Assembly: GCF_030848805.1 (NCBI RefSeq) | Contig: NC_092368.1 | Span: 12,578,856-12,642,855 of the forward strand | Length of the DNA stretch: 64,000 bases | Reading direction: 5' to 3' | Source of the DNA: Temnothorax longispinosus | Lineage: Eukaryota > Arthropoda > Insecta > Hymenoptera > Formicidae | Shown here: in pieces, positions 11,701 to 24,522 of the stretch | How the letters are laid out: each line of letters opens with the position of its first letter | How positions within the stretch are numbered: position 1 is the first letter of the stretch | Program-made: the position numbers and the translations under genes | The notes under the pieces: model-generated | What the model saw: the letters and a program-made list of their open reading frames with translations, nothing else | The model's database searches: none | What the model was told of the DNA's origin: nothing

Positions 11701-13433
11701 CGACAGGATGAGGTTGCAAGAAAAGTCGATTCGGATTCGGACTTCTGCTTGGAAGATCGCGAGATGGAGCGACGCAGGACCAGTGTTCAGCCGGTGAGTT
11801 TCCATCAGCCTAATCTCAATTACACTGTTAACCCGTGCTATCAGCCTAACAACAGCACCACAGACGTCAGCACTAATCCGGACGAGCCCTATGTAATTCT
11901 CAATTTACACAGAAGGTAGAACTAACAGCAATCCTAACATCACCACCTTTTGTGTATCTAAATCTTTTTAAACAGAAGGAAGAGAAAGAGGGAGATTGAA
12001 AGTATCGAATATGCATATTTCGAACGCGTTAAACGCGGAATTATAATTTATTTAATTAACTCTTACGTAACTTATATGCATTCGCATTCGTTTATTATAG
12101 TCATATTTGATTTCACCAAAGATTTCACGTCTTTTGTTTTTACACGAAGGTGATATCTTTGACGATTGAATTTTATATTTCGTTTCTTTTTTAAATTCTT
12201 AAGGCCGGTTTACACACGCAATGATTAGTGGCGCCAACTCTGATTATGAGTGTAAACAACAATAGCCTGCGGCTACGTGTGTGTATGTAACATACACTGT
12301 ACATTTCTACGCATGTTCTCTATGCTGTATGTATGAGCAATACAGACAATACGTAAAGGAGATGTAATCGCGTGAACGTCACTTCATATTTGACATAATA
12401 TAATCGCCTCTTTTTTTTTTCGTTCTTCTATATAAAACACGAGCTTGAATGTCTATATTGCACGTAAAATTAATTTTATCTGGACGATGTAATTTCTCTT
12501 CTTTTCGATTTCCAAGTTGATCTCTCGAGTGAAATGGCAACAGCGACAGGAGGTCGCAAAGGTTTTAATCGAGAATTCGAGTGCAATAGCAGCATATTTC
12601 GAAAAACGGTATTTTTAGGGGGCGGGGGGGAATGAGTTTAAAAGTTTGAAATCTAATTTCAAAAGATGGAGAAAAATCAGGTCTACAATCAAATAATTTA
12701 GTGTATAATATATAGTAATTGTAATGATGACTTGTCACCAATTAAATAGTAAAGTCTTAAGCTTTATACTGCTATCGCACTCAGTGTCTCAATTTCAAAA
12801 ACGACAATAGCAACTGTAAATACACCGTGAATTTTTAACAAACCTGCTTGCTTAAGAATAAGGGGAAATGTACGTATGCTGTTTGTTAATGCAAACCGAC
12901 TTTTTTCTGCTCTGCCCAATCTTATACTAATATAGTGCATAAATTGACAAATGGTAAGATGTTAACGAGCCAATCGCCGTTGTGTGCAAATGACTCCTCG
13001 TAACTGTGTATTCTTTTCTGTCGAGGTGATTTTATAACTGTAAAGCAGATAATTATTCTAGTCAATGATTGCCTACGATAGACACATAACGAGAACTAAT
13101 GAATGGACAATAGCGTGTGATATTTCGTATTGCATAATGGTGGAAATTTTTTATTTATAAACTCGAAAATTATGTTTAATGTACAGAGGACGAACTTCTC
13201 TTCGGCCTATTTTTGCGCTTGTGTCTTGTCTTTCTTCTCTTCAGGGAAAAAAAATCACAGTCAGATATTTGCAGAGCGCACGTTTGACCGTATCTTTTTT
13301 TTTTTTTCATCGGTTTTTCTAGAGAGAAAGAAACGATGATGATGACAGTGATGATGATGATGATTCCGATTCCAATGACGAAGACCTCAGAATCATCGGA
13401 ATGGGGGGATTCATTCCGTTACGAACGTTATAG
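5767..13433 (+). CDS. Nhe3: Endosomal/organellar Na+/H+ exchanger, NHE6/7/9 type
   Basis: Membrane antiporter that exchanges luminal H+ for Na+ or K+ in endosomes and Golgi. Exons: 5767-6010, 6677-6903, 7053-7130, 7224-7300, 7708-7917, 8130-8380, 8682-8884, 9063-9328, 9520-9571, 10443-10499, 11314-11541, 11707-11793, 13323-13433. All junctions are GT-AG and in frame, giving 696 residues, close to the family norm. Residues 1-25 look like a signal peptide, then a membrane segment ending IWMFKHRRLRF. Family motifs are ISPTDPL, FGESVLNDAVAIVL, NFLAENFIFSYIG and GLRGAMSFALAIR. The cytosolic tail has YMKPLLTH, a cysteine pair (PVCCSP) and an acidic end. Start: the ATG in CAAAGATGGCGG, followed by the hydrophobic leader. 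Exon 10 may be optional; a 27-bp cassette at 9948-9974 and read-through of exon 12 to a stop at 11919 are alternatives. Confidence 0.93.
6066..6401. mobile_element. MITE with TACTACGTTTACGCGAGCG ends, copy 1, in exchanger intron 1
   Basis: Inverted ends TACTACGTTTACGCGAGCG, flanked by TAT on both sides. The interior has inverted GTAAGTTA and CGTTTACGCG blocks as in copies at 18692 and 57768. It is about twice as long as those because another MITE (6162-6329) has inserted into its middle. Confidence 0.8.
6162..6329. mobile_element. MITE nested inside the 6066-6401 MITE
   Basis: The left arm starts CGAGAATTAATTGAGAGATG and runs to AATAAGTC at 6209. It is an inverted copy of the right arm 6286-6329, differing by a small indel. 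The unique middle is about 75 bp. It is non-coding. Confidence 0.75.
9667..9697. repeat. (CA)n microsatellite in exchanger intron 9
   Basis: A run of CA dinucleotides preceded by GCGCGCACG. It is a simple sequence repeat. Confidence 0.95.
9948..9974 (+). other. Possible 27-bp cassette exon of the exchanger
   Basis: TTATCCAG precedes the stretch and GTGCGT follows it. The 27 bases read VYNSLDTVG in the phase needed between exons 9 and 10. It resembles the start of exon 11 (YNSMQDG), so it may be a tandem variant of that exon's beginning. Evidence is splice-site shape and frame only. Confidence 0.3.
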
Positions 13434-14812
13434 CCGGGAAAACGATCGACGAACTATCCATGTCCATGTGTACCTAAGATCGGTGCAGCAAAAGACAGAT
13501 TCTTCTCTTTGAACAATTACGAGTAGGTCATATCGCGCGGTGATTTTTCTGAAAGTATTAACATGTACGACTAGCGTTAATGTAGGGAGTGGAGATCGTG
13601 ATATGCCGCTTTGTTATTTTTTTCGAGTTGTAAACATTTTATCTATAGATAAAGAGTGTTAGAAGAAGAGGAAATTCGGGGCTTGGTGAGTATGTAATAC
13701 TTGAACTGAATAAAAAACGCTTTTTTTTTATCTCAACAAGACATTTCTCGGAATTTAGTTTTAACGTGCGAATATCGTGAGCAAACGTTCCCGAATTCCT
13801 CCTTTTCTGAACACTGGAACATTTGCCAAACTTTTCGCGACGTTCAAATTATCGAGCATTAAACATAATTTTCTGTATCCATTAATTCTAATTACGCGAC
13901 AATTGATTGCGATTGGCAATGTAAAAACAGAAAAGACATTGAAGGCTCTGTTGCTGCTGTGATCTTTTAATCCTGCCTCCGCGAAACTTGTTCATGCTCG
14001 GTGAAAAGTTACTATTCATTTGTAAGCTGACACAAGTGAAAAAGAAGTATTCACACGTCTCGTATTTTCTGGAATGACTTTGCGCGAATATTCTTAACAG
14101 GATAGATTGGGATAGATAGTTTTCGTTTGTAATAGCGTAACATTAATCTTATTCTTTGCGTAAGACCGTCAAAAGAATGGGGCGTGCGGATACTTTTTTC
14201 GTCCCCTGTAATCTACGAACATTTTTTTGCATGCAGTCAACTTTTTAATGCGGAAAGATCTCTGGGATTAATCATCTCGTAATGATCGCGCTGCCGACAT
14301 ACTTATCCGTCAATATCTGCATGCCGCAATGTACTACTTCACACGTACCTCTCTACTTACTTTACATTGTTTTTCTGTTTTTAGTTGTATATTTTTATAT
14401 TATTTATTCACAGACGAGCGTCAGGAGCTCTGCACGTAGATCGCAGTTGTGAACATGATATTTTTGGCGTCTTAAGATTTATTTTATCGACCCGATATTA
14501 TATATAATTTCGTAATTGTTGTCGGTGATCTGTCCACGAATATACGTTTAAGTCTGGAATTGTTAAGCGTTAGCTAAGTGTAGATATATTCCCTGAATCG
14601 TTACTAATTTTAGAAATTAACGTTATCGAGGAGTTTTTATCGGACACTTAATTCCTTTAAGTCTCGTTAAGATATCTCTCTGGCGGTATATTACAGGCTC
14701 ATACACTTATGTCCGTATCAACATATAACTGCTATTACTTATGATTTGATAACAAAGTCAATATTGCAGACACAACATAGTTTCTAGGCATGATACTTTA
14801 GGCAACGAAACC

Positions 14813-14863
<51 letters not shown>

Positions 14864-17530
14864 CCAATAAAAATATACAATATTATATTATACAGCAGAT
14901 TATAAAAAATAGTAAATTCCAAGTAAATTACATATATACAAAATAGGAAATCGAAATTGGAGTATAATGTGCTTTCTGCTGACAAATTAGCGTGTACCTT
15001 GCAGATTTTTGTAAATAGAGTTAGAGAAGTTTTATTTTCTAGCCTCGCGAGTTAGACTCACTTTGAAGTCGAGTTTCGATTCGAAGTTTAGATTTCAGAT
15101 CTATCTCGATGACGACGATGACATAATCAACCGGACCGGTTTTTGTAAATAACGTTACAATCTCAGTATGTGTACGCGATACGTAAAAATTCTCTGACGC
15201 ACCGATTGAATGTAATTGATTAACGTCAAACGGCATACATGTGAGAGGATATATGGTTCTGAAGTCGATCCTTGATGTGTGTTTAATACTTTGTGGGACA
15301 GTTGGGGACCGTGATGATGATGGGAGAAGTTAGTCCGGGACCACTACCGCTGCACACACGAGTCGCCCTGCCTGGTCTGGTCGGTAGACACTTGTAAAAT
15401 CTTTCTATATAGCCGATTGACCGTTTCGTTTTCACTTCGCTCGCTCACCCTCGATTCCTGTCCGGTTGTTAGTTCAAAATCGGTCGCATAGTGATTTTAG
15501 ATTGTACATATCTATCGTTTATCACCATTGTAAATTAATAATATTCTAAATTATTTCAGAAATTTTTCACATAGTCAACGGATTATCAAAGACCGTATTA
15601 ATTGCAAAAATCAGGATCAATTGATAATATCTGATATCATAACGTGCTGCCGATTTTGATGACGAGTCTTTTTAAGCGATTGTACATCGCAACCGACGCC
15701 GGAAACTCGCGACATGGTACTCTAAGAATCTCAATCTTGTTTATTGTTGTAGGGCTTTTGAGAAACCGGTGCTTCCTATGCAATTTTTAATAGATATAAA
15801 ACAAAGAAAACGAAGAATACATTTAGTCGGGACAGATTTACACATTTATCGGTTTCGCTAGGTTTATATAATATATATACATATATAATTATATAATAAT
15901 TATAGTATTCTCAATGTGATGAAAGTCATGATATGTACAGAGTGAGTCGCACGATCTGTTATACCTTGATATCTTATTATATTATAATAGTGATTATTGT
16001 TATATAATTATTCGAAACATCTGCCAGATTCTTAGCGGTGGCTTAATGGAAAATGCATTATTTACTCGCCAATTGTATGATTACATTTAAAAAAAATATA
16101 TATATCTTTGTTTTTCTTACGTAATATAGTATCTAATATGTAAATAATATATTTTTTTACCATTAAACGCCACCATTAAAAATTTGTTAGAAGTTTAAAG
16201 TAGTGAGATATTAACTTGTTACAGATTGTGTGCTACTTACATAGAGTAATTACGAAATGCGAAAATTGTATCTAATATGTTGGCGAAATAATGATTATTA
16301 GCACAAGAATCGATATGTATTTAATAGACATGCGTATGATGAAACCGAATCAGTTTAGAATTAGTCAGAGGCACGCAGTAAGATTTATATATCGACTTGG
16401 CATCTGGGACAGATTAATATAAATTGATTTATGTATCGCGTCGCGCGAATCTATTGTATTTGAAGGTATTCCGCCTTTGATTTGACGGCGCATAAAGCCG
16501 TACTGCGTAATCGAATCTTTCTTGTGAAATTACTTAATTTAGATATTTACAGCAGTCGGCGAATTGACTTTGCCGTTATGTACAAAACTTAGCTACTACT
16601 TACACGGAGTGCGGGGCACTCCGTATTATTGTTTACATTGTAACAGTTGTAAGACTCCTGTTGCCTCGCTGCAATCATATGAAATTGTCACGCCAAAGGC
16701 GAGAAATCGTATGAATTCCTTCATCACCGAAAACTGTTGTCTGCTTCAGAAATTCATATATGATTTTTCGTTTTTAATAATTTCCATAATTTTTAAATGT
16801 TACAATATATAAAAATTACGTATTACAATACCTATGTAATTGTCATGATTTTTTAATAGTAGCAACAGAAGGCGACCGCAAGCTTTATTTACGTAAATCT
16901 TACATGTAAAATTACAACGCGACAACGTACAAGACGGATTTAAGAGGATTTTTCAATTTTTGACTTGTACTTTCGAGGAGGGAATATATTTATCGGCTTT
17001 CGCGCGCTGGTATTGTTACGCGAATTCTTCGGTCGTGGTAGAAGTAAAGTTAAATCTGCGCTCCTCCCCAAAAAACTTGTACCAGTTATAAGTTATAATT
17101 CTTAAATAAGAATACGAATATGGCGCGAAGATGCGGGAGGACTTTTAATTTAGTCGTTGGCTGTGAAGATTTAATAAAACTGTTTGCAGACGTAGGGTGT
17201 AGATATTAGGAGGGTGAATCCTTAGTTCGGGAGGATCTTTAAATAGCATTGTATTTATCAAACGTGTGCTAATTTGCGAGTTGATTCCTCGAAATAGGCA
17301 TGGTATTCGCGAAGAGAACTGTTCTAAGACAAGAGTTGTAATGATCTTGCGTTATAGCGAGCGAAATTGCAATGTAAGAACGAACGTATTGTACTCCTCT
17401 GTATAGATATTCGTGTTCGTGAATCCGATGTATAATGTGTAATCGTGACGTATACATGCAATGAGTATAACAACGTTGTGATACCATGTACCACACTTTG
17501 CAATGTTTAATAAAGTATTTGTAAAAATAT
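13434..17530 (+). other. Likely long 3' UTR of the exchanger gene, then intergenic sequence
   Basis: No coding exon is visible. AATAAA signals occur near 13709 (CTGAATAAAAAAC) and at about 17507 (TTTAATAAAGTATTTG). The second would give a 3' UTR of about 4 kb. A poly-T run at 14817-14863 lies inside. The extent of the transcript is inference. Confidence 0.35.
14817..14863. repeat. Poly-T tract
   Basis: An uninterrupted run of 47 T. It could be the tail of a minus-strand retroposed element, but no such element is recognisable beside it. Confidence 0.9.
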
Positions 17531-17833
17531 ATGCAACGTCTTCAACATTATTTCAGGAAGTCTGAGGACTTATTTAAGAAGAGTAAGGATTTATTGGTCA
17601 CCCAGGAAAGTTCTCAGAATTGTATATTACAGAGTAATAAAGTACAAAAAAGTACAAAAATATTAAATCAAGCAGAAGACGCTCTAATTTGTTAAATCCA
17701 GGTAAATTGCATGTTGCACCAATGCAATGCAGAGACCATATGTGACACTTATGAAATAATCTACAATTGAATGTCATCATTGCTTCAGTCTAATAAAAGT
17801 TCTCTTTCAGCTTTATATTACATTATATTACTG

Positions 17834-17899
17834 AATGTAATACGAAGTCTAGTCATGTAGACTTGTGCGCAAGGTTACGACTAGACTTTGTATTACATT
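17834..17899. repeat. Short hairpin repeat
   Basis: AATGTAATACGAAGTCTAGTC and its inverted near-copy at 17879-17899, with about 24 bases between. It may be a tiny MITE or a solo hairpin. Confidence 0.5.
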
Positions 17900-18109
17900 G
17901 ATTTTACGGCTGTTTATTAACTGTCAAGGGAAAGGGATAGACCTCGGAGTATTTTTGAAGTGTGCTGAAATAATTTGAAGTGTTATTTTTTGCAAATATT
18001 TTTTTTATTTGGAAATGGCACGCAAGAATTCTCAGCATGTCAATTTTCGCCTCTAACGTCACGATCTAACATGGTCGCAGCGAGTACCCAGGAGCCTTAA
18101 ATACACACG

Positions 18110-18157
18110 TTGATTACTAACTCAGACGAGATGCTTCGGGAATTGCGCACAATGTCG
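18110..18157 (+). other. Possible short first exon (start codon and donor)
   Basis: ATG at 18131 opens nine codons (MLRELRTMS) that run into a strong donor, TCG/GTAAGT, at 18158. It could be the first exon of the UTX-like copy downstream or unrelated sequence. Weak evidence. Confidence 0.2.
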
Positions 18158-18691
18158 GTAAGTTTAATCTAATAAATCGTGTTGTATATTAGGAAAAGTG
18201 ATTCTTTGATATTTTCACATAAAGAATCATATTTCTCGAAAAGCACGCAGACAATAAGGGAAATTAGGTACTATTATCTTCTTTACTTGTGTTTTTTTAA
18301 TGAGGAAATAATCTTCCTCTTTGTCTGACTGGATATTTTGTGTTAAAAATAATTTTATCTTGCCGTACGTGAAATCCTTGTGTAGAATTTTGTAAGAAAT
18401 GATTTCATATCTTCGTATTTTCATGTCTTAGGAAAGAAGTTATTTCGAGTACTTGCTTCACAACAATAATATAAAAGTATCATCGGATAAGCAATGCAAT
18501 TATTTCGGGAATAAATAAGAAACGACGTTGTATCTGATAATCATTATCTATATATCTATAATAAAGATGGAATATTGAAAACGTATATCTATAAACCAAA
18601 TAGCTTTAAGTGGGAAAACAGTTTATATTATTGAATCTATGTCCTCTGTATTCGCATCACTTCGCCGCTTAACTTTACCTTCAGATCCAAT

Positions 18692-18865
18692 TACTACGTT
18701 TACGCGAGCGTTATACTTCTGTAGTAACTTACGATAATTCCTTCGCGTAAACGGGATTTTTTTTTGCGTAAACGGGATTTTGTAGTAACTTACGATAATT
18801 TACTCCGCGTAAACGAATGATATATCGTAAGTTACTACAGAATTAACGCTCGCGTAAACGTAGTA
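18692..18865. mobile_element. MITE with TACTACGTTTACGCGAGCG ends, copy 2
   Basis: Inverted termini TACTACGTTTACGCGAGCG, flanked by AAT at 18689-18691 and 18866-18868. Internal GTAGTAACTTACGATAATT blocks occur in both orientations. It is non-coding. Confidence 0.85.
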
Positions 18866-19000
18866 AATGTCAAATAACAAACGAAACAATCGCGGTTCGC
18901 TAGTGTGTAATTTTAATTAACTCTTAGTGTTGTACTTTTTACAAAAAGTCTAAAGTTTATTTCTCTTGCTCTTCTAATTTTTATTCATTTATTTATCTAG

Positions 19001-19133
19001 GGTTGCGGTCCACTTGACGCTACAAATACTTTGGAACGTTCTTCTTCTCCTTCTTTCTTCATTGAAAGAAAAGAGAAGAGGAATGCTTCGAAGCATTTGT
19101 AGCTCGATTTGTAGCGTCAAGTGGACCGCAGCC
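19001..19133. mobile_element. MITE with GGTTGCGGTCCACTTGACGC ends
   Basis: The left end GGTTGCGGTCCACTTGACGC is matched by the inverted right end GCGTCAAGTGGACCGCAGCC. TAG flanks both sides (18998-19000, 19134-19136). It lies directly against the first readable part of the UTX-like copy. It is non-coding. Confidence 0.75.
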
Positions 19134-20616
19134 TAGGTTGCAAATGGAACAGGAATGTTTACTTCGCCTCAACGATTATCGACGTGTGTAAGGGTAAAGG
19201 ACTGAATGGGGTGCCGAAATGTTCGTTAGTAAGCGATTGTTCAACGCCGGATCTGTCCGATCAACAATTAACGAAGGAACAATTGTCGCCGCTAACAGAA
19301 AGTTATTCCATAGAGAGCAAAGAGGAAGCATTCCATCCGAAGCTGCAGGAGATTTGTCTTAAGAATCCCATTGTCATAACGTGACCTCACAAATGTGCTC
19401 GAACTTGATTTGAGTCTTTTCGACTAAGACTCTGGTCGAGAAAAATCCAAATCTGAGTATCAAAATACGCAAACAAATTAAGTACGCATCTGATGAGAAT
19501 TGAGACAAGAAGCAGAACAAGAAGGTGTGGGAGTGCGTCAGTGATACTAGTTATTCAATGAGCATCAGCCATTATGCGAAATATCAAACCAAGAATTTTG
19601 AAAACCAGAACAATCAAGAAAACATATGTGGCAACGTACTTACTTCTAACAGTCCCGGTCAAGTGACCAAGTACAAAAAGAAGATAGTAAAATTCGCTAC
19701 CAAGGATTTATCGGACGTGCAATTGTGGAAACCGCAATTGGAAGAATTAACGAAGTTGCCACCCTTTCTCAGAGTGGAATGTACAGATAATATGCTCAGC
19801 TACGTGGGCTACAATCTCTTTGGGATGAACACCATACAGTTATACTTGAAGGTACAATTCAAAATTGATATGATATAATTGGAACGAGGATGTATCCAGG
19901 ATATTTGAAAACTGTTGCGATTCAATTTATATAATTGTCTTTTAGGTACCCGGTTGTAAAACTACCGGTCATCAAGAGAATAATAATTTCTGCGCCGTCA
20001 ACATTAATATCGGACCCAGGACCGGGCGACTGCAAATGGTTTGCAGTACCGCACGAGTATTGGGGCGTAATACGCATTCGCCCTGTAAACAAGACGACAT
20101 CGATTACGCGCGTGGAAGTTGGTGGCCGCCGGATCTGGACGTTTTGCACAAAAAGAATGTCCCGGTTTACAGATTCCATCAGAAACCGGGCGAACTCGTG
20201 TGGGTGAACGTCGGTTGCGTGCATTGGGTGTACGCAATCGGCAGGTGCAATAACATCGCGTGGAATGTTGGTCCATTCACTGCCAGACAATATCAGCTGG
20301 CGATGGAACGTTACGAATAGAACAAGTTGTATCAATACCACTCGATTGTGCCGATGGTACGTCTTTCATGGAGGCTGGCACGCTACGCTAAAGCTAAAGT
20401 GTCGGATCCGCAACTGTTCCAGCTGATCAAGAATTGCATGCTGCAAACGATGAAACAGAATTGCTTGACATTGGAGTTTATGGAACATAAGGGAGTGGAA
20501 ATGAAATACGACTGCAAGATTGATCACATGACTTATTGCAAAGATTGCAATGTACGTTTTCCGTTTTCAATATATTATGAAATATACATATTATATTATT
20601 ACATTATATGTATATA

Positions 20617-21289
20617 CAGGGGATGGACAAAATAATATGAACACCTGACATAATATTTATTTATTAATAAGGTGTTGGGCCACTATTTGCTTTTAGAACA
20701 GCAATTCTTTGCGGAATAGATTCGTAGAGTGTCTGAATAGTTTCCAACGGAATGTTGTCCCATTCTTGTACCAAAACATCCGCCAATTGCTTCAATGATG
20801 TTGGAGATGGAAATCTGCTCCTCACTCTCTGCTCTAAAACTTCCTATAACGGTTCAATTATGTTGAGGTCTGGCGATTGTGCTGGCCAGGGAAGATGATA
20901 TTCTGATGCTCTTTAAACCAAGACTGAACCTTTTTGGCTGTGTGTATGGGCGCATTATCATCTTGGAATATGGCAGTGTTTGGCAGCAATATGCTAGTCA
21001 TAGTAAGAACTTCATCATTGAGGATGTCGAGATATTCATTCGCAGTAATCCGGCTAGTGAGGTGAATGAGAGGACCAGCTGAATACCACGATATAGCCGC
21101 CCAAATCATAACGGAATCTCCCCCATGCTTGACTGTAGGAAGCAGGCAGTCCGGATCGTAGGCTTCTTTTGGGGTTCTCCATACATAAAGCCGGCCGTTT
21201 GTAGGAAACAATGAAAACGATGATTCATCGGACCATACCACATTCTTCCAATCATCAAGTGTCCAGGTTTTATGTATGGAGAACCCCAA
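20617..21289 (-). pseudogene. Tc1-type transposase C-terminal half, left arm
   Basis: The - strand frame begins with TLDDWKNVVWSDESSF (first catalytic D) and continues through VMIWAAISW to FQDDNAPIHTA (second D). The final part, PAQSPDLNIIEPL with the catalytic E, follows only after a one-base frame change and is then cut by a TAG where W is expected. The N-terminal DNA-binding half is missing. It extends about 75 bp further into the centre than the right arm. Confidence 0.85.
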
Positions 21290-21841
21290 AAGAAGCCTAC
21301 GATCCGGACTGCCTGCTTCCTACAGTCAAGCATGGGGGAGGTTCCGTTATGATTTGGGCGGCTATATCGTGGTATTCAGCTGGTCCTCTCATTCACCTCA
21401 CTGGCCGGATTACTGCGAATGAATATCTCGACATCCTCAATGATGAAGTTCTTACTATGACTAGCATATTGCTGCCAAACACTGCCATATTCCAAGATGA
21501 TAATGCGCCCATACACACAGCCAAAAAGGTTCAGTCTTGGTTTAAAGAGCATCAGAATATCATCTTCCCTGGCCAGCACAATCGCCAGACCTCAACATAA
21601 TTGAACCGTTATAGGAAGTTTTAGAGCAGAGAGTGAGGAGCAGATTTCCATCTCCAACATCATTGAAGCAATTGGCGGATGTTTTGGTACAAGAATGGGA
21701 CAACATTCCGTTGGAAACTATTCAGACACTCTACGAATCTATTCCGCAAAGAATTGCTGTTCTAAAAGCAAATAGTGGCCCAACACCTTATTAATAAATA
21801 AATATTATGTCAGGTGTTCATATTATTTTGTCCATCCCCTG
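21250..21841 (+). pseudogene. Tc1-type transposase C-terminal half, right arm
   Basis: The mirror image of the left arm: YVWRTPKEAYDPDCLLP, VMIWAAISW, FQDDNAPIHTA, then the same frame change before PAQSPDLNIIEPL and the same TAG at 21612-21614. Shared defects mean the copy was already dead when the palindrome formed, or one arm was copied from the other. Confidence 0.85.
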
Positions 21842-21854
21842 TATATATATTAGA

Positions 21855-23098
21855 GTGGTCCTTAAAAAGAGTAATTTTGAATTTTGACTGCTCGAACAGT
21901 TCGAAAGGCTCGAAATAAAAAAAAAATCTGTGCCAAAGGGCAGCTTCCTATCTCAATTTTAATACGTGCCGCAGAGCACTTGAATTTTCCTATTAAAATC
22001 AAATAGCAAATGATTTTAGTATGAATGCAATAACAATCGGAAAAATTTGAAACTTGGCAATTCTCTTATCTATATAGTTGTACCTATGTTTTGAAATTTT
22101 TATATATTTTTATCTACATATTTCAGGTTGCTAGTGGTCGATAAAAATAATTTTTTTTTTAAATTTTTTAACCAAATATAGCAAATGATTTTAGTATGAA
22201 TGCAACAGCGATCGGAAAAATTTGAAACTTGGCAATTCTCTTACCTATAGTTGTACCTATCTTCTGAAATTTTTATAGATTTTTATCTACATATTTCAGG
22301 TTGCTAGTGGTCGATGAAAATGTTTTTTAATTTTTGAAAAATCAAAGGAATTTTGTTTATTTATTTCTTTCTATAATTTTGTTTATATATTTATTTATTT
22401 ATTCGTAGTCTTAAATAAAAATTTAATATTTTTATAAAATTGTCCAAATAGTAAAAAAAAATAAAAAAATATTCCGATGCGAAAAAGGACACTCATAAGA
22501 TTTTTGAAATAAATAATTTTATAAAAATATTGAATTTTTATTTAAGACTACAAATAAATAAATAAATATATGAACGAAATTATAGAGAAAAATAAATAAA
22601 CAAGATTTCTTTGATTTTTCCAAAATTAAAAAAAATTATTTTCATCGACCACTAGCAACCTGAAATATGTAGATAAAAATCTATAAAAATTTCAGAAGAT
22701 AGGTACAACTATAGGTAAGAGAATTGCCAAAAGTTTCAAATTTTTCCGATCGCTATTGCATTCATACTAAAATCATAAGCTATTTGCTTAAAAAATTAAA
22801 AAAAAATTATTTTATTGATCACTAGCAACCTGAAATATGTAGATAAAAATCTATAAAAATTTCAATAGGTACAACTATAGGTAAAAGAATTGCCAAGTTT
22901 CAAATTTTTCCGATTGTTATTGCATTCATACTAAAATCATTTGCTATTTAATTTTAATAGGATAATTCAAGTGCTCTGCGGCACGTGTTAAAATTGAGAT
23001 AGGAAGCTACCCTTTGGCACAGATTTTTTTTTATTTATTTCGAGCCTTCCGAACCGTTCGAGCAGTCAAAATTCAAAATTACCCTTTTTAAGGACCAC
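21855..23098. mobile_element. Large foldback element, about 1.24 kb
   Basis: Ends GTGGTCCTTAAAAAGAGTAA and its inverted near-copy at 23080-23098. The arms of about 600 bp are inverted through the whole element, centred near 22476. Each arm also holds direct repeats of a unit with TTTTAGTATGAATGCAA and GGTTGCTAGTGGTCGAT. It is non-coding and of unknown superfamily. It starts only 13 bp after the Tc1 palindrome. Confidence 0.8.
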
Positions 23099-23112
23099 AT
23101 ACATATATATAT

Positions 23113-23376
<264 letters not shown>

Positions 23377-23633
23377 CATACACATATCTAAGTTATTTTG
23401 TATTAAAAGCAAATTTTTTTCAATTCTTTGTAGGTTGAGATATTCAATATATATATCTGCAAAAAGGAGAGGAAAGAACAAGAAAGAGGAATATTATTGC
23501 ATACATTGCGTGTTTAAGTATTCTTCTTCGTTGAAGGAATTCTTCCTGTCTTGCAAAATACCATATGAAAAACTTAACGAGCATTTACGATGAATTCACA
23601 TGTCAATATAATTACACTACCATCACTACTTCT

Positions 23634-23918
23634 ATGGGTGCATTCGGGGAGACGCTATTAACGCTATAAACGCAAACGCTATGAACTTCGTTCGAAGAGC
23701 CAATAGCGCGACAGCGATAGCAAGCTCCCCGAACGCAGCTTAAGCGCCAATAGTATTTCGTGCCTCACCTCGAAAATAATAGCGAAAATAGCGCGAGTGA
23801 TGACGTCACGCTGCCTTTACAGTGACGTCATCATCGTATATCACAGCGCCACAAAGCGTCTCCTCGAACAGTTTTAGACGATAATTGTGCTAATAGCGTG
23901 CTCCCCGAATGCACCCAT
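23634..23918. mobile_element. MITE with GGGTGCATTCGGGGAG ends
   Basis: Inverted ends ATGGGTGCATTCGGGGAG, with GCTATTA just inside. The interior is rich in AATAGCG and GCGATAGC words and TGACGTCA-like sites. It is about 285 bp and non-coding. Partial relatives lie near 2146-2241. Confidence 0.7.
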
Positions 23919-24246
23919 ATATGATCATCATCGGTATTGTCATTGACGTCGCAGACACAAAATCAGCCAATCTTACTGGTATAAGTATGTACATGGACTT
24001 CCTGGACGTGCCACAGCAGTAGCAAGTGTTTTTTCTTTATGTCGAACATAAACATTCTTCTTTTCATGTCCGTATTGTAAACTCGGAACCAAGTAAAGTT
24101 CCTATTATGAACACTAAAATACTGTGCGCCTTGTTTCACTTTGTAATTATTGTGTAACAAATGTGAATGGCATAAAAATACAACAAGAAATACGGTCCAC
24201 TCTACAAATATATCTGTTTCACAATATGGATGAAGTAATATACATA

Positions 24247-24522
24247 GGAAGCTTTCCAGCAAGCGACACAAGTCGACATAAACGTCGTTCTATCTTTCTT
24301 TTTTGGCAATGAGTAACAAATAGCGTTTTCGATTTGCGACTCAAACCGACTCGGGTCGCATCATGTATACAGGACTCTAGCATCATTGACGTGGAATACA
24401 TACATATCTATGTATGTATTCCACGTCCATTGATGCGACCCGAGTCGGGTCGAGTAGTAAATCGAAAACGCCAAAAGACAAAACGACACTTGTGTGGACT
24501 TGTGTCGCTTGCTGGAAAGCTC
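24247..24522. mobile_element. Foldback MITE with GGAAGCTTTCCAGCAAGCGA ends
   Basis: The left end GGAAGCTTTCCAGCAAGCGA and the right end are inverted. Further inverted blocks (TCGATTTGC, CGACTCGGGTCGCAT, GTGGAATACATACAT) run to a centre near 24405. It is non-coding. Confidence 0.75.

Larger units (their letters stand above)
20617..21841. mobile_element. Palindromic Tc1/mariner element
   Basis: Ends CAGGGGATGGACAAAATAAT and its complement, flanked by TA, as in Tc1/mariner. The whole 1225 bp is an inverted duplication centred near 21229. Each arm is the 3' half of one transposon, joined tail-out with about 75 bp of single-copy sequence in the middle. The two transposase remnants are listed separately. 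Confidence 0.9.

Noticed and set aside
19922..20341. 139-codon minus-strand frame
   Set aside because: It is antisense to the recognisable JmjC domain and has no family features.
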